NCBI RefSeq assembly: GCF_026340975.1
Contig: NZ_JAPEOS010000003.1
Location: forward strand, 186,001 to 250,000
Direction: 5' to 3'
Source of the DNA: Streptomyces sp. NBC_01214
Lineage (GTDB): Bacteria; Actinomycetota; Actinomycetes; Streptomycetales; Streptomycetaceae
Length of the DNA stretch: 64,000 nucleotides
In this document: piece by piece, positions 1 through 9,971 of the stretch
Position numbering within the stretch: the first letter of the stretch is position 1
Layout: every line of letters begins with the position of its first letter
Notes under the pieces: model-generated
What the model was told of the DNA's origin: nothing
The model's input: the letters and a program-made list of their open reading frames with translations, nothing else
Database searches by the model: none
Program-made: the position numbers and the translations under genes

Positions 1-3000
1 GGAGCGCGGCCAGGGACAGCCGCAGCAGCTGCTTCCCCGTGGCCCTTCCCGAACCGTTGGTGTCCTCGGCGGGCGGCGGCGCCGGTGCCTTCGACGGTCC
101 TACGGTCGACCAGGCGTCGGTGACGGCCCGGGCGGCCGAGCCCGCCTCGGCCAGTACCGCGTCCAGGGCGCAGAGCAGCACCGGGCGGGCCGCTCCGGCC
201 GCCGCGGGCACGGGCGCTGGAGGTCCCGTCGGCCGGTCCGGGGTCGGGGCCGGGGCCGCGCCCGGGGTCGGGCCGGGGGCGAGAAGGCCGCGCAGGGAGG
301 TGCGGGCCGTCTCGCTCAGGTGGACCAGGGGGGACCCCAGGTGCAGGGGCACGCCGAGCCCCGGTCCGGCCGGTGCCGGCTGCCGAGCGGCAGGGCCGGG
401 GCGCGGCGTCGAACCGGCCGCCGGAGCCGCCCCGGCCAGGAGCCCCCACCGCGGCGCGTACCCCTCCGCCCAGAGCGCCGCGCAGGTGCGGCGGAGCGCC
501 GCCAGGCCCGACAGGCGCGGGGCGGAGGTGGAGACCGAGAGGTGCGGGCGCTCGCGCAGGGTGTCCTCGACGAAGCCAGGCAGGCTGCCCGGGCCCAGCG
601 TGACGAAGCCGCGCACGCCCTCGTCCTCGTACAGCCGCAGGGTCAGCTCGCGGAAGCGGACCGGCTCCAGCAGGTGCCGTACGACCAGGTCGCGGACGTC
701 CCGCGGGGCCGACGGGAACGGCGCGCACGTGGTGGCCGACCATACCGGGAGCCCTCCGGGCCGCAGCGGCAGCCGGTCGAAGGCGGCGCGGACCTGCCCG
801 AGGTACGGCTCCCACATAGGGGTGTGGAAACCCGAACGGAACGGCAGTTCCTGACCGAGCACCCCGTCACCGCGCAACCGCGCCACGGCCGCGACCACTT
901 GTTCCGGATCCCCGCAGATCACGGACTGGTGGGGGCAGTTGTCGTGGCTGACCACCACCCGGTCCAGGTCGTGCAGGGCGGCCCGGGCCCGCTCCGCGCC
1001 GCAGCCCAGCGCCGCGTACACGAGGTCCGGGACCCGGACGTCCCCCGGTCGCAGCGAGCCGAGGAAGGCGTCCGCCGCCTCCTGCGGGTACATGCCGGCG
1101 GCCACCATCGCCGCCCACTCGCCCAGGCTGTGACCCGCCAGTACATCGGCCTCGACGCCCAGTTCGGGCAGGACGCGGGCGAAGAAGCGGCCCGTCGCGA
1201 TCGCGTCGAGGGCCCGCTCCACGAGGGACGCGCCGCGGGTCAGCCCGGGCGCCGCCAGCGCGAACCGCTCCGCCACGTCGTCCACCACGGGGGCGAACTC
1301 CGGCTCCAGGCCGGGGAACAGGAACGCCACCCGGCCGCCCAGCGGCTCCGGGGCGAACCACACGTCCCCGCGCCCCCGCCACGGCCGGCCGCGCGCCACC
1401 GCCTTGGCGGCCAGTGCGAGCCGCTGGGGCGTGGGCCCGACCACCGCGACCCGGCAGGGCCCGTCGCCGCCGGACACCGGGACGGCGGCCGCCAGCCGGG
1501 CCGCCAGCTGCGCCGGAGCGTCCGCACCGATGAGGAGTACGTCGTCCCCCGCGGCCGGCCCCACCGGCGCGGCCGGGGCTCCCAGCGGCAGGAACCGGCG
1601 CACCGGCGCCACCCGGGCCGGGCTTCGGGCGGGACCTAGGGCCGGGGCGGGGGCTGCCGTAGGGGTCGGGCGCGAGGCCGTCGGAGCCTCCTCCAGCACC
1701 ACATGGGCATTGATCCCGCCGAAGCCGAACGCGTTGACCCCGGCCCGGCGCGGCCGCGGCCCGCGCTCCCACGGCTCGGCCGTGCGCACCGGCCGCATCC
1801 GCGTCCGGGCCAGGTCCGGGTGCGGCTCCTCGAGGTGGAGCGTCGGCGGCAGCACCCCCTCGTACACGGCGAGCGCGGCCTTGATCAGTCCGGCCATGCC
1901 CGAGGCCTGCATGGTGTGGCCGAGCATCGACTTCACCGACCCGAAGCCGATCCCGGGTCCGCTCCCGCGCCCGATCCCGGGTCCGCTCCCGGGCTCGGGC
2001 GGGCCGAACACCTGCGCCAGGGTTTCCAGTTCGGCCGCGTCCCCGACCGGGGTGCCCGTGCCGTGCGCCTCCAGCAGGCCCAGCGCGCCCGGCGCCCGCG
2101 GATCCAGTCCGGCCTCCCGCCAGGCCCGTTCCAGGGCCTGCACCTGGCCGGCGACCAGCGGGCTCATCAGGCTCGCCGCACGGCCGTCCCCGGCCACGCC
2201 CGTGCCGCGGATCACCGCGTACACGCGGTCGCCGTCGCGCTCCGCGTCCGCCAGCCGCTTCAGCAGCACCACCCCGGTGCCCTCGGACAGCAGGGTTCCG
2301 TCGGCCCGGCGGTCGAAGGGCCGGATCCGCTCGCTCGGGCTGAGCGCCCGCAGCTGCGTGAACACGCTCCACAGCGTGGCGATGTGACAGTGGTGGACCG
2401 CCCCGGCGACCACCGCGTCGCAGCGCCCGGCGGCCAGCAGCCCCACCGCCTGGTCCACCGCCAGCAGGGAGGAGGCGCAGGCCGCGTCCAGGGTGTAGGC
2501 GGGCCCGCGGAAGTCCAGCCGGTTCGCGGTCCGGGCGGCGGTGAAGCTCGGCACCAGCCCGATCGACGCGTCCGGCTGCTCCGGCCCCAGCGCGTCCTGG
2601 AAGGCGGAGCGCACCGCTGCGATCCGCCGCTCACCCAACTCCGGCGCCAGATCCCGCAGGGTCTGCGCCAACTGGTGTGCGGTGCGCACGCGTTGGTCGA
2701 GCCGCGCGGTGGCCACGCCCATGAACCCGCCGCGCCCCAGCACCACCCCGATCCGTGATCGGTCGGCGGGCAGCCGGGCCTCGCCGCCCGCGTCGGCGAT
2801 CGCTTCGGCCGTCGCGTGCAGGGCCAGCATCTGGTCCGGTTCGGCCCCGTCCACGGCAGCCGGCATGATCCCGAAGCGGGTCGGGTCGAAGGCGGCGAGA
2901 CCGTCGACGAAGCCGCCGCGCCGGCAGTAGAACCGGTCGCCCGCCGCCGGTCCGGTGGCGCTCCGCGGGTCGTAGTACACCTCGGGGTCCCAGCGCTCCG

Positions 3001-3142
3001 GCGGGACCTCGCCGATGCAGTCCGTACCGGCGAGCAGGTTGCGCCGGTACGCGGCCAGGTCGGCGGCCCCCGGGAAGACCGCGCCCATCCCCACGATCGC
3101 GGCGTCCGTCGGGCGGGGGCCGCACCGCTCTCCGTCATGCAT
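1..3142 (-). CDS. Iterative type I PKS / PUFA-synthase-like protein, KS-AT (3' end outside window)
   Basis: A beta-ketoacyl synthase covers roughly residues 12-475, with active-site DAACASS near residue 220, EAHGTGTPVGD, and GSVKSMLGHT carrying the second histidine. An acyltransferase follows from about residue 600, with VAFLFPG and the nucleophile motif GHSLGE near 670. Beyond about residue 900 there is only a Pro/Ala-rich linker before the window edge, so further domains lie outside. The start is the ATG at 3142, because the frame begins TDAAIVGMGAVFPG as KS domains do; it overlaps the upstream synthase stop by 8 bp, implying translational coupling. A 24-bp tandem repeat inserts GPGIG/RGS residues just before GSVKS. 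By family it condenses acyl units in a polyunsaturated fatty acid- or glycolipid-like pathway; the product cannot be told. Confidence 0.9.
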   Translation of the reverse strand, partial: MHDGERCGPRPTDAAIVGMGAVFPGAADLAAYRRNLLAGTDCIGEVPPERWDPEVYYDPRSATGPAAGDRFYCRRGGFVDGLAAFDPTRFGIMPAAVDGAEPDQMLALHATAEAIADAGGEARLPADRSRIGVVLGRGGFMGVATARLDQRVRTAHQLAQTLRDLAPELGERRIAAVRSAFQDALGPEQPDASIGLVPSFTAARTANRLDFRGPAYTLDAACASSLLAVDQAVGLLAAGRCDAVVAGAVHHCHIATLWSVFTQLRALSPSERIRPFDRRADGTLLSEGTGVVLLKRLADAERDGDRVYAVIRGTGVAGDGRAASLMSPLVAGQVQALERAWREAGLDPRAPGALGLLEAHGTGTPVGDAAELETLAQVFGPPEPGSGPGIGRGSGPGIGFGSVKSMLGHTMQASGMAGLIKAALAVYEGVLPPTLHLEEPHPDLARTRMRPVRTAEPWERGPRPRRAGVNAFGFGGINAHVVLEEAPTASRPTPTAAPAPALGPARSPARVAPVRRFLPLGAPAAPVGPAAGDDVLLIGADAPAQLAARLAAAVPVSGGDGPCRVAVVGPTPQRLALAAKAVARGRPWRGRGDVWFAPEPLGGRVAFLFPGLEPEFAPVVDDVAERFALAAPGLTRGASLVERALDAIATGRFFARVLPELGVEADVLAGHSLGEWAAMVAAGMYPQEAADAFLGSLRPGDVRVPDLVYAALGCGAERARAALHDLDRVVVSHDNCPHQSVICGDPEQVVAAVARLRGDGVLGQELPFRSGFHTPMWEPYLGQVRAAFDRLPLRPGGLPVWSATTCAPFPSAPRDVRDLVVRHLLEPVRFRELTLRLYEDEGVRGFVTLGPGSLPGFVEDTLRERPHLSVSTSAPRLSGLAALRRTCAALWAEGYAPRWGLLAGAAPAAGSTPRPGPAARQPAPAGPGLGVPLHLGSPLVHLSETARTSLRGLLAPGPTPGAAPAPTPDRPTGPPAPVPAAAGAARPVLLCALDAVLAEAGSAARAVTDAWSTVGPSKAPAPPPAEDTNGSGRATGKQLLRLSLAAL
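1948..1995. repeat. 24-bp tandem duplication inside the KS coding sequence
   Basis: Two 24-bp units (1948-1971 and 1972-1995) differ only in their last bases. They encode a Gly/Pro-rich insertion in the ketosynthase, between the HGTGTPVGD and GSVKS motifs. The unit is a multiple of three, so the frame is kept. Confidence 0.8.
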
Positions 3143-6100
3143 CGCCCCGGCCCTCCTCCGCCATCAGGACCACCTGCACGTCGCTCCCGTACGCCAGTTC
3201 GTCGAGGAACGCGGCGGTCCCCGCGTCCGGCGCGATGAGCGGGATGCCGCGCCGGACGTACGCACGCTCCAGCTCGGGGGTGACCATCCCGCCCGCCTCC
3301 GCCGCCCAGGGGCCCCAGTCGACGGCCAGCACCCGACCCGGGAAGGACTCGGCCCAGACGTGCGCGAGGCCGTCGAGGGCGTCGTTGGCCGCGGCGTAGT
3401 CGCACTGGCCGCGGTTGCCGTACACCCCGGCGACGCTGCCGAACAGGGCGAGGAACCGGGGCGCGGGACGATCCCCGTGCTCGGCCGCCGCGGCGGCCAC
3501 GTTGCGGGCCCCGGTCACCTTCGTGGCGAAGACCGCGGCGAAATCGTCCGGCCGCTTGTCGCGCAGCAGCCCGTCCCGCAGCACGCCGGCGCCGTGCACG
3601 ATGCCGTCGAGGCGGCCGTGGCGCTCCCGTACGTCGGCTACGACCGCCCGGACGGCCCGCTCGTCGGTGACGTCCGCGCAGTGGTAGTGGACGGACGCCG
3701 CCGCGGCGCCGAGGGCGGCCAGGGTGGCCCGCACCTCGCGCTCGGCGAGGATCCGCGACGCGGCCGCCTCGATCTCCGCGGGCGTACGCAGCCCCGCGGC
3801 GATCAGGGCCGCGCGCAGCGCGACCCGGTCCTGTGCCGGCCCGAACCCGTCGGCTCCGGCGGCGGGTTCGGGGGTGCGCCCGACCAGTTCCACGTGGCAT
3901 CCGGTGGCGCGGGCCAGCGCGAGCGCGGTGCGGGCGGTGATCCCTCGGGCCCCGCCCGTCAGCAGGACCACGGAGTCGCGGTCCAGGGGCACGGTGCCGT
4001 CGGGGGCGGGGGGAGCGGGCAGGGGTGCCGGTACGGGGCGGCGGGCGACGCGGGTCCCCTCCGCGGTGTACCCGACGGAGGCGGGGGCGTCGGGGGCGTG
4101 GGGGGCGTGGGAGGTGACGTGGGCGTCGGGGGCGCTTGCGCCGCTGCTCAGTTCCGCGACGAGCTGCGCCGCGATGCGTTCCGGGTCCTCCTTGGGGTGG
4201 ACGTCCACGGCCCGGACCAGCGTGCCGGGGAATTCGAGGGCCGCGCTGCGGGCGAAGCCGTGCAGACCGGCGCCGGGGGTGCCGGGCCCGGTGACGAGCA
4301 GCAGCCGTGGGGTTCCGGTCGTCAGGGCCTCCCGCAGCCCCGGGAAGGCATCGGGCAACACCGGCCCGGCGGTGGTCCGCAGCGCGGAGAGGTCGACGAG
4401 GCCGTCGAAGCCGGGCCCGGCCGCGCGCAGTCGCGTCGGCTCGGCGCCGAGGTCCTCCAGGGCCGCCGCGAGGGCGGGGGCGATGCCCTGGCCGTCCCCG
4501 ACGAGGCCGATCCGCAGGCCGCGCAGGGTCTCGGGGTCGCCGTCGGCCGCCGGTACGGGCACCAGGTCCACCCGGAGCCGACCGAGGGGGCGTGCCACGG
4601 GGGCGCCGTCGGGCGCGGCGGGGTCGGTGGGCGCGGCGGGTGCGGTGGGCGCGGCGGGTGCGCGGGCGGTGATCCAACCGACGATGCCGCGCAGGGTCTT
4701 GATCCGGGACAGTTCCTCGACCGCGGACTCGGCGGAGCCGCTGCCGCCCGGGTCCTGGGGGAGGCCGATCCGGTCGGCGAGGGCGCCGATGACCTCCACC
4801 CGCTTGATGGAGTCGATGGAGAGGTCCGCCTCCAGGTCCAGTTCGGGGTCGAGCATGTCGCGGGGGTATCCGGTGCGGGTGTGGACGATCTCCAGGACGA
4901 GGTCCATGACCTCTTCGGCGGTGCGCGGACCCGGCGGCGCGGGGGCGGGGGCGGCGGGGCCGGCGGGGTCGGGCGTGCGCCGGGGCGTCTCCTCGGGCGC
5001 CGAGCGGGGCGCGGGGGCAAAGGGCGCGGAGGAGTTGCGTTCGCCGCCCTGCGGGGATCGCCCCGACACGCTGCCGGCCCCGCTGGCCCCGACCCGGGGA
5101 TCCGTGGGCGCGGCGCCCAGGAAGCCGAGGAGGACGTCCCGTTGGGCCTCGACCAGTTCGCGGGTGCTCCGGAGGTATTCCAGTACCGCCTCCTCCCGGC
5201 GGTCGGCCTTCGGAGCCGATTCGGCTACGGAGGGCATCACCCGGCGGGCCGGGCGGAGGCCGCCCGGGACCGGGGCGCCGTCCGCGGTGCGGACCAGGTG
5301 GCCGTCCACCAGCCAGCCCGGTCGCCGCGGGGCGTGCTCCGGGAGGCGGGAGGTGCGGCCGCGGAACAGGGCCTGCGGCGCCACCGGCACGCCCGCCGCC
5401 ACCAGCTCGGCGAGCGCGGTGACCAGCCGGACCAGACCGTGCTCGCCCGGTACGTCCAGCGGGACCACCGTGTGCGGTCGCCCGTGCAGGATCCGGCCCA
5501 CCAGACCGGAGAGGACCCGGCCGGGCCCCGCTTCCACGAAGGTCCGGACACCGGCCGCGTACATGGCCTCCACCTGCTCGACGAACCGGACCGGCTCCGC
5601 GACCTGGCGCGCGGCAAGGCTCCGTACCTCTTGTGCCGTCGCCGGATACCGGTCCGCCGTGGTGTTCGACCAGACCGGGGTGTGGGGGGTCGACACCCGG
5701 GTCGTCGCCAGTTCGGCGGTCAGGGATGCCACTGCTCCTGCCACCACCTCGCTGTGGAAGGCGCAGGCGACGGGGAGGGGGTCCACCGCGAGGCCCGCCT
5801 CGCGCAGGGCCGTCACCGCCGTGGACACGGCCGCCGTCGGGCCCGAGATCACGCACTGCCGGGGCGCGTTGTGGTTCGCCACCACGCACCCGGCGCGGGC
5901 CGCGATCTCCCGTACCTCCTGCGGCGCGGCCGACACCGCCGCCATCGCTCCCGGATCCGCGCCGGCGGCCGCCACGATCGCCTCGGCCCGGCGCGCGCTG
6001 AGCCGCAGCAGGCTCTGCGTGTCGTAGGCCCCGGCCGCCCACAGCGCGGTGAGCTCCCCGTACGAGTGCCCGGCGACGCAGTCCGGCCGTACGCCGAGCT

Positions 6101-9100
6101 CGCCGAGCAGGAGGTGCGCCGCCGCCCCCGCGAGGCCGAGGGCCGGCTGTGCCACGCGGGTGTCGGTGACGGCCGCCCGCTGCGCCGCCCGCGCCTCGAC
6201 GGTGAACGCCGCCGGTGGGAACACCGTCGACACCACCGGGGGCGGGGCGGAGTCCAACAGGCCGCGCAGGGCGGGGAACGCGGTGAACAACGCGCCCAAC
6301 ATGCGGGGGCGTTGACTGCCCTGGCCGGGGAAGAGGAACGCCACCCCGCCCGGCTCCGCCGCCTCCCCCCGTACGTGGACCCCCGCGCCCGGGGTGAAGG
6401 CGCGGGCCCGTTCCAGGCGGGCCGCCAGTTCGTCCAGGTCGGCCGCCACCACGGCCACCTCGATCCGGCCGGGGGCCGCGGCGGTCTCCGCCGCGAGGTC
6501 CCGCAGGGCCCAGGGCCGCCCGGCCGCGTCGTTCTCCTCCAGCCGCGCCGCGAGCCGGGCCATCGCGCGGCCCGCAGCCCGCCGGTCCTCGCCGCGGAAG
6601 CAGAACAGCTCCGCCGGCCACTCCTCCAGTCCGTGCCGGGGCTCTGCCGAGCCGCCGTGACCGGCGAGCACGGCGTGGTAGTTGGTGCCGCCGAAACCGA
6701 AGGCGCTGACCCCGGCGATCCGCTGCTCCGCGGGCACCGGCCAGGGACGGGCCTCGCTGTCGAAGGAGAACGGGCTGGTCTGCGCCCGCCAGGCCGGGTT
6801 GGGCGTGTCGATGTGCAGGGTCGGGGGCCGGACGCCCGTGTGGACCGCGCGGGCCGCCTTGATCAGCCCGGCCAGCCCGGCCGCACACTTGGTGTGCCCG
6901 AGCTGCGATTTCACGGAGCCCAGCGCGCAGGCTCCCGGCTCGGCCCCGGACGCGGTGAACAGCTCGCTCAGCACGGCGAGTTCGGTGCTGTCCCCGACGA
7001 CGGTTCCGGTGCCGTGCGCCTCGATCAGGCCCACCTCGCCGGGCGTGATGCCGGCCCGCGCGTACGCCCGCTCCAGGGCCCGCCGCTGTCCTTCCGGCCG
7101 GGGCGCGGTCAGGCCCAGGGAGCGGCCGTCGCTGGCGGCGCCCACCGCCTTGATCACGGCGTACACGCGGTCGCCGTCGCGTTCCGCGTCCGCGAGCCGC
7201 TTCAGGACGAGCGCGCCCACGCCCTCGCCGAGCGCGATCCCGTCGGCGGCCGCGTCGAAGGGCCGGCAGCGGCCCCCGGGCGACAGGGCGCGGACGGACG
7301 CGAACATCAGGTAGTCGTTGATGCCGTTGTGCACATCGGCGCCTCCGCACAGCACCATGTCGCTGTCGTGATCGCGCAGTTGGCGGCAGGCGAGGTCCAG
7401 TGCGGCGAGCGAGGAGGCGCAGGCGGCGTCGACCGTGCAGTTCGCGCCGCCCAGGTCGAGTCGGTTGGCGACCCGCCCGGCGATGACGTTGGCGAGGATC
7501 CCGGGGAAGGAGTCCTCGGTGAGGCGCGGCAGTTGCTCGTCCAGCTCGGCCGGGAGCTCCCCCAGGTAGGCGGGGTGCAGGGCGCGCAGCCCGTAGGCCC
7601 CGGCGAGTTCCGTACCGGCTTCCGCGCCGAAGACCACCGAGGTCCGGGACCGGTCGAAGGCGCGCTCCTTGCCGTAGCCCGCGTCCCCGAGGGCCCGTGC
7701 CGAGATCTCCAGGGCCAGCAGCTGCACCGGCTCGATCCCGGCGAGCGAGGCGGGCGGGATGCCGTGCGCGAGGGCGTCGAAGGGCACCGGGCCGAGGAAG
7801 CCGCCCCAGCGGGAAGGGGTGCGCTCACCGGCCCGGGCCGGGTCGGCGTCGTAGTAGAGCGCAGGGTCCCAGCGCTCGGCCGGCACCTCGGTGACGGCGT
7901 CCGTCCCGGCGAGGACCATGGCCCAGTAGGCGGCGAGGTCGGGGGCGCCCGGATAGGCGCAGGCCATCCCGACGATGGCGATGTCGAGCGGGTCGGCAGC
8001 CCGGGGCGCCCGCTCGGCCGACGGCCCGGTGCCGGCGAGTTCCCGGGCCCGCCGCTCCAGCAGGGCGGTGGCCCCCTCGGTGACCTGCGCGTGCAGCGCC
8101 GCGATCGTGGTGGTGCCCGTGCGCAGGGTGGCGGCCTGGCCCAGCATGAACAGCCCGTCGGCCCGCTGCTGTTCCTCGGCGACGGGCTCCAGCCCGCTCC
8201 CGTCGGGGCTCCTGCGCAGGCCCTTGCTGGCGATCCGCAGCCGCCCCAGGTTCAGCCGCTCCAGCTCCTCCCACATCGTGCGCGGCTCGATGCCGCTCTG
8301 CGCGAGCCGCTGCCGGGTCGCCTCGAAGGTTTCGGCGTACGGGGTGGCCGCGCACCGGGTGGCGTGTCCCGGCGCGGTGTGCAGCAGCACGGTGTCCGCG
8401 CACTCCACCGCCGCCCGTTGGAAGCCCGGCAGGACCGCGCCCGCCGCCACGGCCTCCTCGGTGAACAGGTAGGCGGTGCCCATCAGCACCCCGACCCGTG
8501 CGCCCCGGGCGGCCAGCGGGGCCGCCGCCGCCACCGCCATCGCGGCGGACCGCTCGTCGTGGATCCCGCCCGCGAACAACACGTCCAGGGACTCCGGTTC
8601 GGGGCAGGTGAGCAGCCGCTCGATCTGCTCCTCCCACAGCGGGAAGGAGGCGCGCGGCCCGACGTGTCCACCGCACTCCGAGCCCTCGAAGACGAACCGC
8701 CGGGCGCCCTCGGCGAGGTACCGTTCCAGCAGACCGGGCGAAGGCACGTGCAGATGGGTCCGGATCCCCACGGCCTCCAGCGGGGCCGCCTGCGCCGGGG
8801 TGCCACCGGCGATGATCGCGTACGGCGGCCGGGCCTCGGTCACGGCCGCCAGTTGCTCCCGGCGCAGCCCGGGCGGGGCGAAGCCGAGCAGCCCCACGCC
8901 CCAGGGGAGGTCCCCGAGCCGCTCGGCCGTCTCCGTCAGCAGCCGGCGTACGGCGGGGCCCTCCATGACCGCGAGCGCGAGGTAGGGGACCCCGCCCGCG
9001 GCGGCCACCGCCGCGGCGAAGGCCGCCTGGTCGCTCACCCGTGTCATCGGGCCCTGCGCGACGGGGTGCGGCCGCCCGAGGGGCCGGGCCCGTACCGCAG

Positions 9101-9971
9101 CGTCCAGGTGCCCGGCGACGGCCGCCCGTACGGCCTGCACGACGCCGCCCGTGGTCCGGTGGCGCGCGGCCAGCCGGGCCGCCGAGGACCCGTCCTGACC
9201 GACGGGCAGTAGCTGGGTCCGCAGGTCGCGGGCGCCGAGCAGGGTGGGTACGGGCCCCTCGGGCGGGGTCAGGTCGGGCCGTGCGAACACCCGGTGCCCG
9301 TCCGCCGTGCGGGTCTCGGAGCCGTCCATCGCCCGCAGTGCGGCGAGGACTTCCTCCGGGAGCCCGGCCTCGCCCTCCGTGGTCAGGGCCAGTTGTACGT
9401 CGAGCAGTACCCCGGCGGCCCCGCCCGCGACGGCCGCGGCCGCCGTGTGCGGGCCGATCCCGCCACAGGCCCGTACGGGCACCGGGACCGCGGGGTCGCC
9501 GAGGAGCTGCTGGAGCAGGACGAAGGTGGTGGCCGGGCCCACCCGGCCGCCCCCCTCGTGGCCCTTGGCCACCAGCGCGTCCGCCCCGGCGGCCACGGCC
9601 GCCCCGGCCTCGGCCGCGCCGGTGACCTCGGCCCACACCCGGGGCCGCCCGGCCGCCGCGGCCCATGCGGCCACCCGCTCGGGGGTGTGCGAGGAGGGGG
9701 CGGCGAGCAGCACGGTGTCCACCGCGGCGGGCAGCTCCCCGGGGCCGAGCGGGCAGCCGGCCGGTACCCGCACCCCGTACCGGGCGCCGCCGAGCCGGCG
9801 GCCCAGCTCTGCGAAACCGCGCCGCGCGGCGTCGGCGTCCCGGCCGAGGTCGAGCAGGCCGAGGGCCCCGGCGCGCTCGGCGGCGGTCACAATGGCCGGT
9901 TGTGGCTCCTCGAAGGGGCTGACCGCGACGACGAGGTCACGGGTGAGGGCGGGCTGCGGGTGGGGGGTCAC
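3135..9971 (-). CDS. Multidomain PUFA-type synthase: PfaD-like, KS, AT, ACP, KR
   Basis: About 2278 residues. The first ~620 residues resemble nitronate monooxygenase/PfaD enoyl reductases (VAQGPMTRVSD near 305, FEGSECGGHVGPR near 425). A KS follows (DIAIVGMACAYPG at ~661; DAACASS at ~846), then an AT (VAFLFPGQGSQ at ~1210; GHSYGE at ~1302), one ACP (LSIDSIKRVEVI near 1720, serine carrying the phosphopantetheine) and a C-terminal KR (LLTGGARGI near 2000). The GTG at 9971 is preferred because GGAAGAGGAG lies just upstream; an in-frame ATG exists at 10001. In marine PUFA synthases PfaD is a separate subunit and PfaA carries KS-AT-ACP-KR, so this looks like a fusion of both. It likely forms one complex with the downstream KS-AT protein. 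Confidence 0.92.
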   Translation of the reverse strand: MTPHPQPALTRDLVVAVSPFEEPQPAIVTAAERAGALGLLDLGRDADAARRGFAELGRRLGGARYGVRVPAGCPLGPGELPAAVDTVLLAAPSSHTPERVAAWAAAAGRPRVWAEVTGAAEAGAAVAAGADALVAKGHEGGGRVGPATTFVLLQQLLGDPAVPVPVRACGGIGPHTAAAAVAGGAAGVLLDVQLALTTEGEAGLPEEVLAALRAMDGSETRTADGHRVFARPDLTPPEGPVPTLLGARDLRTQLLPVGQDGSSAARLAARHRTTGGVVQAVRAAVAGHLDAAVRARPLGRPHPVAQGPMTRVSDQAAFAAAVAAAGGVPYLALAVMEGPAVRRLLTETAERLGDLPWGVGLLGFAPPGLRREQLAAVTEARPPYAIIAGGTPAQAAPLEAVGIRTHLHVPSPGLLERYLAEGARRFVFEGSECGGHVGPRASFPLWEEQIERLLTCPEPESLDVLFAGGIHDERSAAMAVAAAAPLAARGARVGVLMGTAYLFTEEAVAAGAVLPGFQRAAVECADTVLLHTAPGHATRCAATPYAETFEATRQRLAQSGIEPRTMWEELERLNLGRLRIASKGLRRSPDGSGLEPVAEEQQRADGLFMLGQAATLRTGTTTIAALHAQVTEGATALLERRARELAGTGPSAERAPRAADPLDIAIVGMACAYPGAPDLAAYWAMVLAGTDAVTEVPAERWDPALYYDADPARAGERTPSRWGGFLGPVPFDALAHGIPPASLAGIEPVQLLALEISARALGDAGYGKERAFDRSRTSVVFGAEAGTELAGAYGLRALHPAYLGELPAELDEQLPRLTEDSFPGILANVIAGRVANRLDLGGANCTVDAACASSLAALDLACRQLRDHDSDMVLCGGADVHNGINDYLMFASVRALSPGGRCRPFDAAADGIALGEGVGALVLKRLADAERDGDRVYAVIKAVGAASDGRSLGLTAPRPEGQRRALERAYARAGITPGEVGLIEAHGTGTVVGDSTELAVLSELFTASGAEPGACALGSVKSQLGHTKCAAGLAGLIKAARAVHTGVRPPTLHIDTPNPAWRAQTSPFSFDSEARPWPVPAEQRIAGVSAFGFGGTNYHAVLAGHGGSAEPRHGLEEWPAELFCFRGEDRRAAGRAMARLAARLEENDAAGRPWALRDLAAETAAAPGRIEVAVVAADLDELAARLERARAFTPGAGVHVRGEAAEPGGVAFLFPGQGSQRPRMLGALFTAFPALRGLLDSAPPPVVSTVFPPAAFTVEARAAQRAAVTDTRVAQPALGLAGAAAHLLLGELGVRPDCVAGHSYGELTALWAAGAYDTQSLLRLSARRAEAIVAAAGADPGAMAAVSAAPQEVREIAARAGCVVANHNAPRQCVISGPTAAVSTAVTALREAGLAVDPLPVACAFHSEVVAGAVASLTAELATTRVSTPHTPVWSNTTADRYPATAQEVRSLAARQVAEPVRFVEQVEAMYAAGVRTFVEAGPGRVLSGLVGRILHGRPHTVVPLDVPGEHGLVRLVTALAELVAAGVPVAPQALFRGRTSRLPEHAPRRPGWLVDGHLVRTADGAPVPGGLRPARRVMPSVAESAPKADRREEAVLEYLRSTRELVEAQRDVLLGFLGAAPTDPRVGASGAGSVSGRSPQGGERNSSAPFAPAPRSAPEETPRRTPDPAGPAAPAPAPPGPRTAEEVMDLVLEIVHTRTGYPRDMLDPELDLEADLSIDSIKRVEVIGALADRIGLPQDPGGSGSAESAVEELSRIKTLRGIVGWITARAPAAPTAPAAPTDPAAPDGAPVARPLGRLRVDLVPVPAADGDPETLRGLRIGLVGDGQGIAPALAAALEDLGAEPTRLRAAGPGFDGLVDLSALRTTAGPVLPDAFPGLREALTTGTPRLLLVTGPGTPGAGLHGFARSAALEFPGTLVRAVDVHPKEDPERIAAQLVAELSSGASAPDAHVTSHAPHAPDAPASVGYTAEGTRVARRPVPAPLPAPPAPDGTVPLDRDSVVLLTGGARGITARTALALARATGCHVELVGRTPEPAAGADGFGPAQDRVALRAALIAAGLRTPAEIEAAASRILAEREVRATLAALGAAAASVHYHCADVTDERAVRAVVADVRERHGRLDGIVHGAGVLRDGLLRDKRPDDFAAVFATKVTGARNVAAAAAEHGDRPAPRFLALFGSVAGVYGNRGQCDYAAANDALDGLAHVWAESFPGRVLAVDWGPWAAEAGGMVTPELERAYVRRGIPLIAPDAGTAAFLDELAYGSDVQVVLMAEEGRGDA

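Noticed and set aside
3015..9212. Very long open frames antisense to the PKS genes (over 2000 codons)
   Set aside because: They arise from the GC-rich third positions of the real genes; translations are Arg/Gly/Pro-rich with no family motifs.
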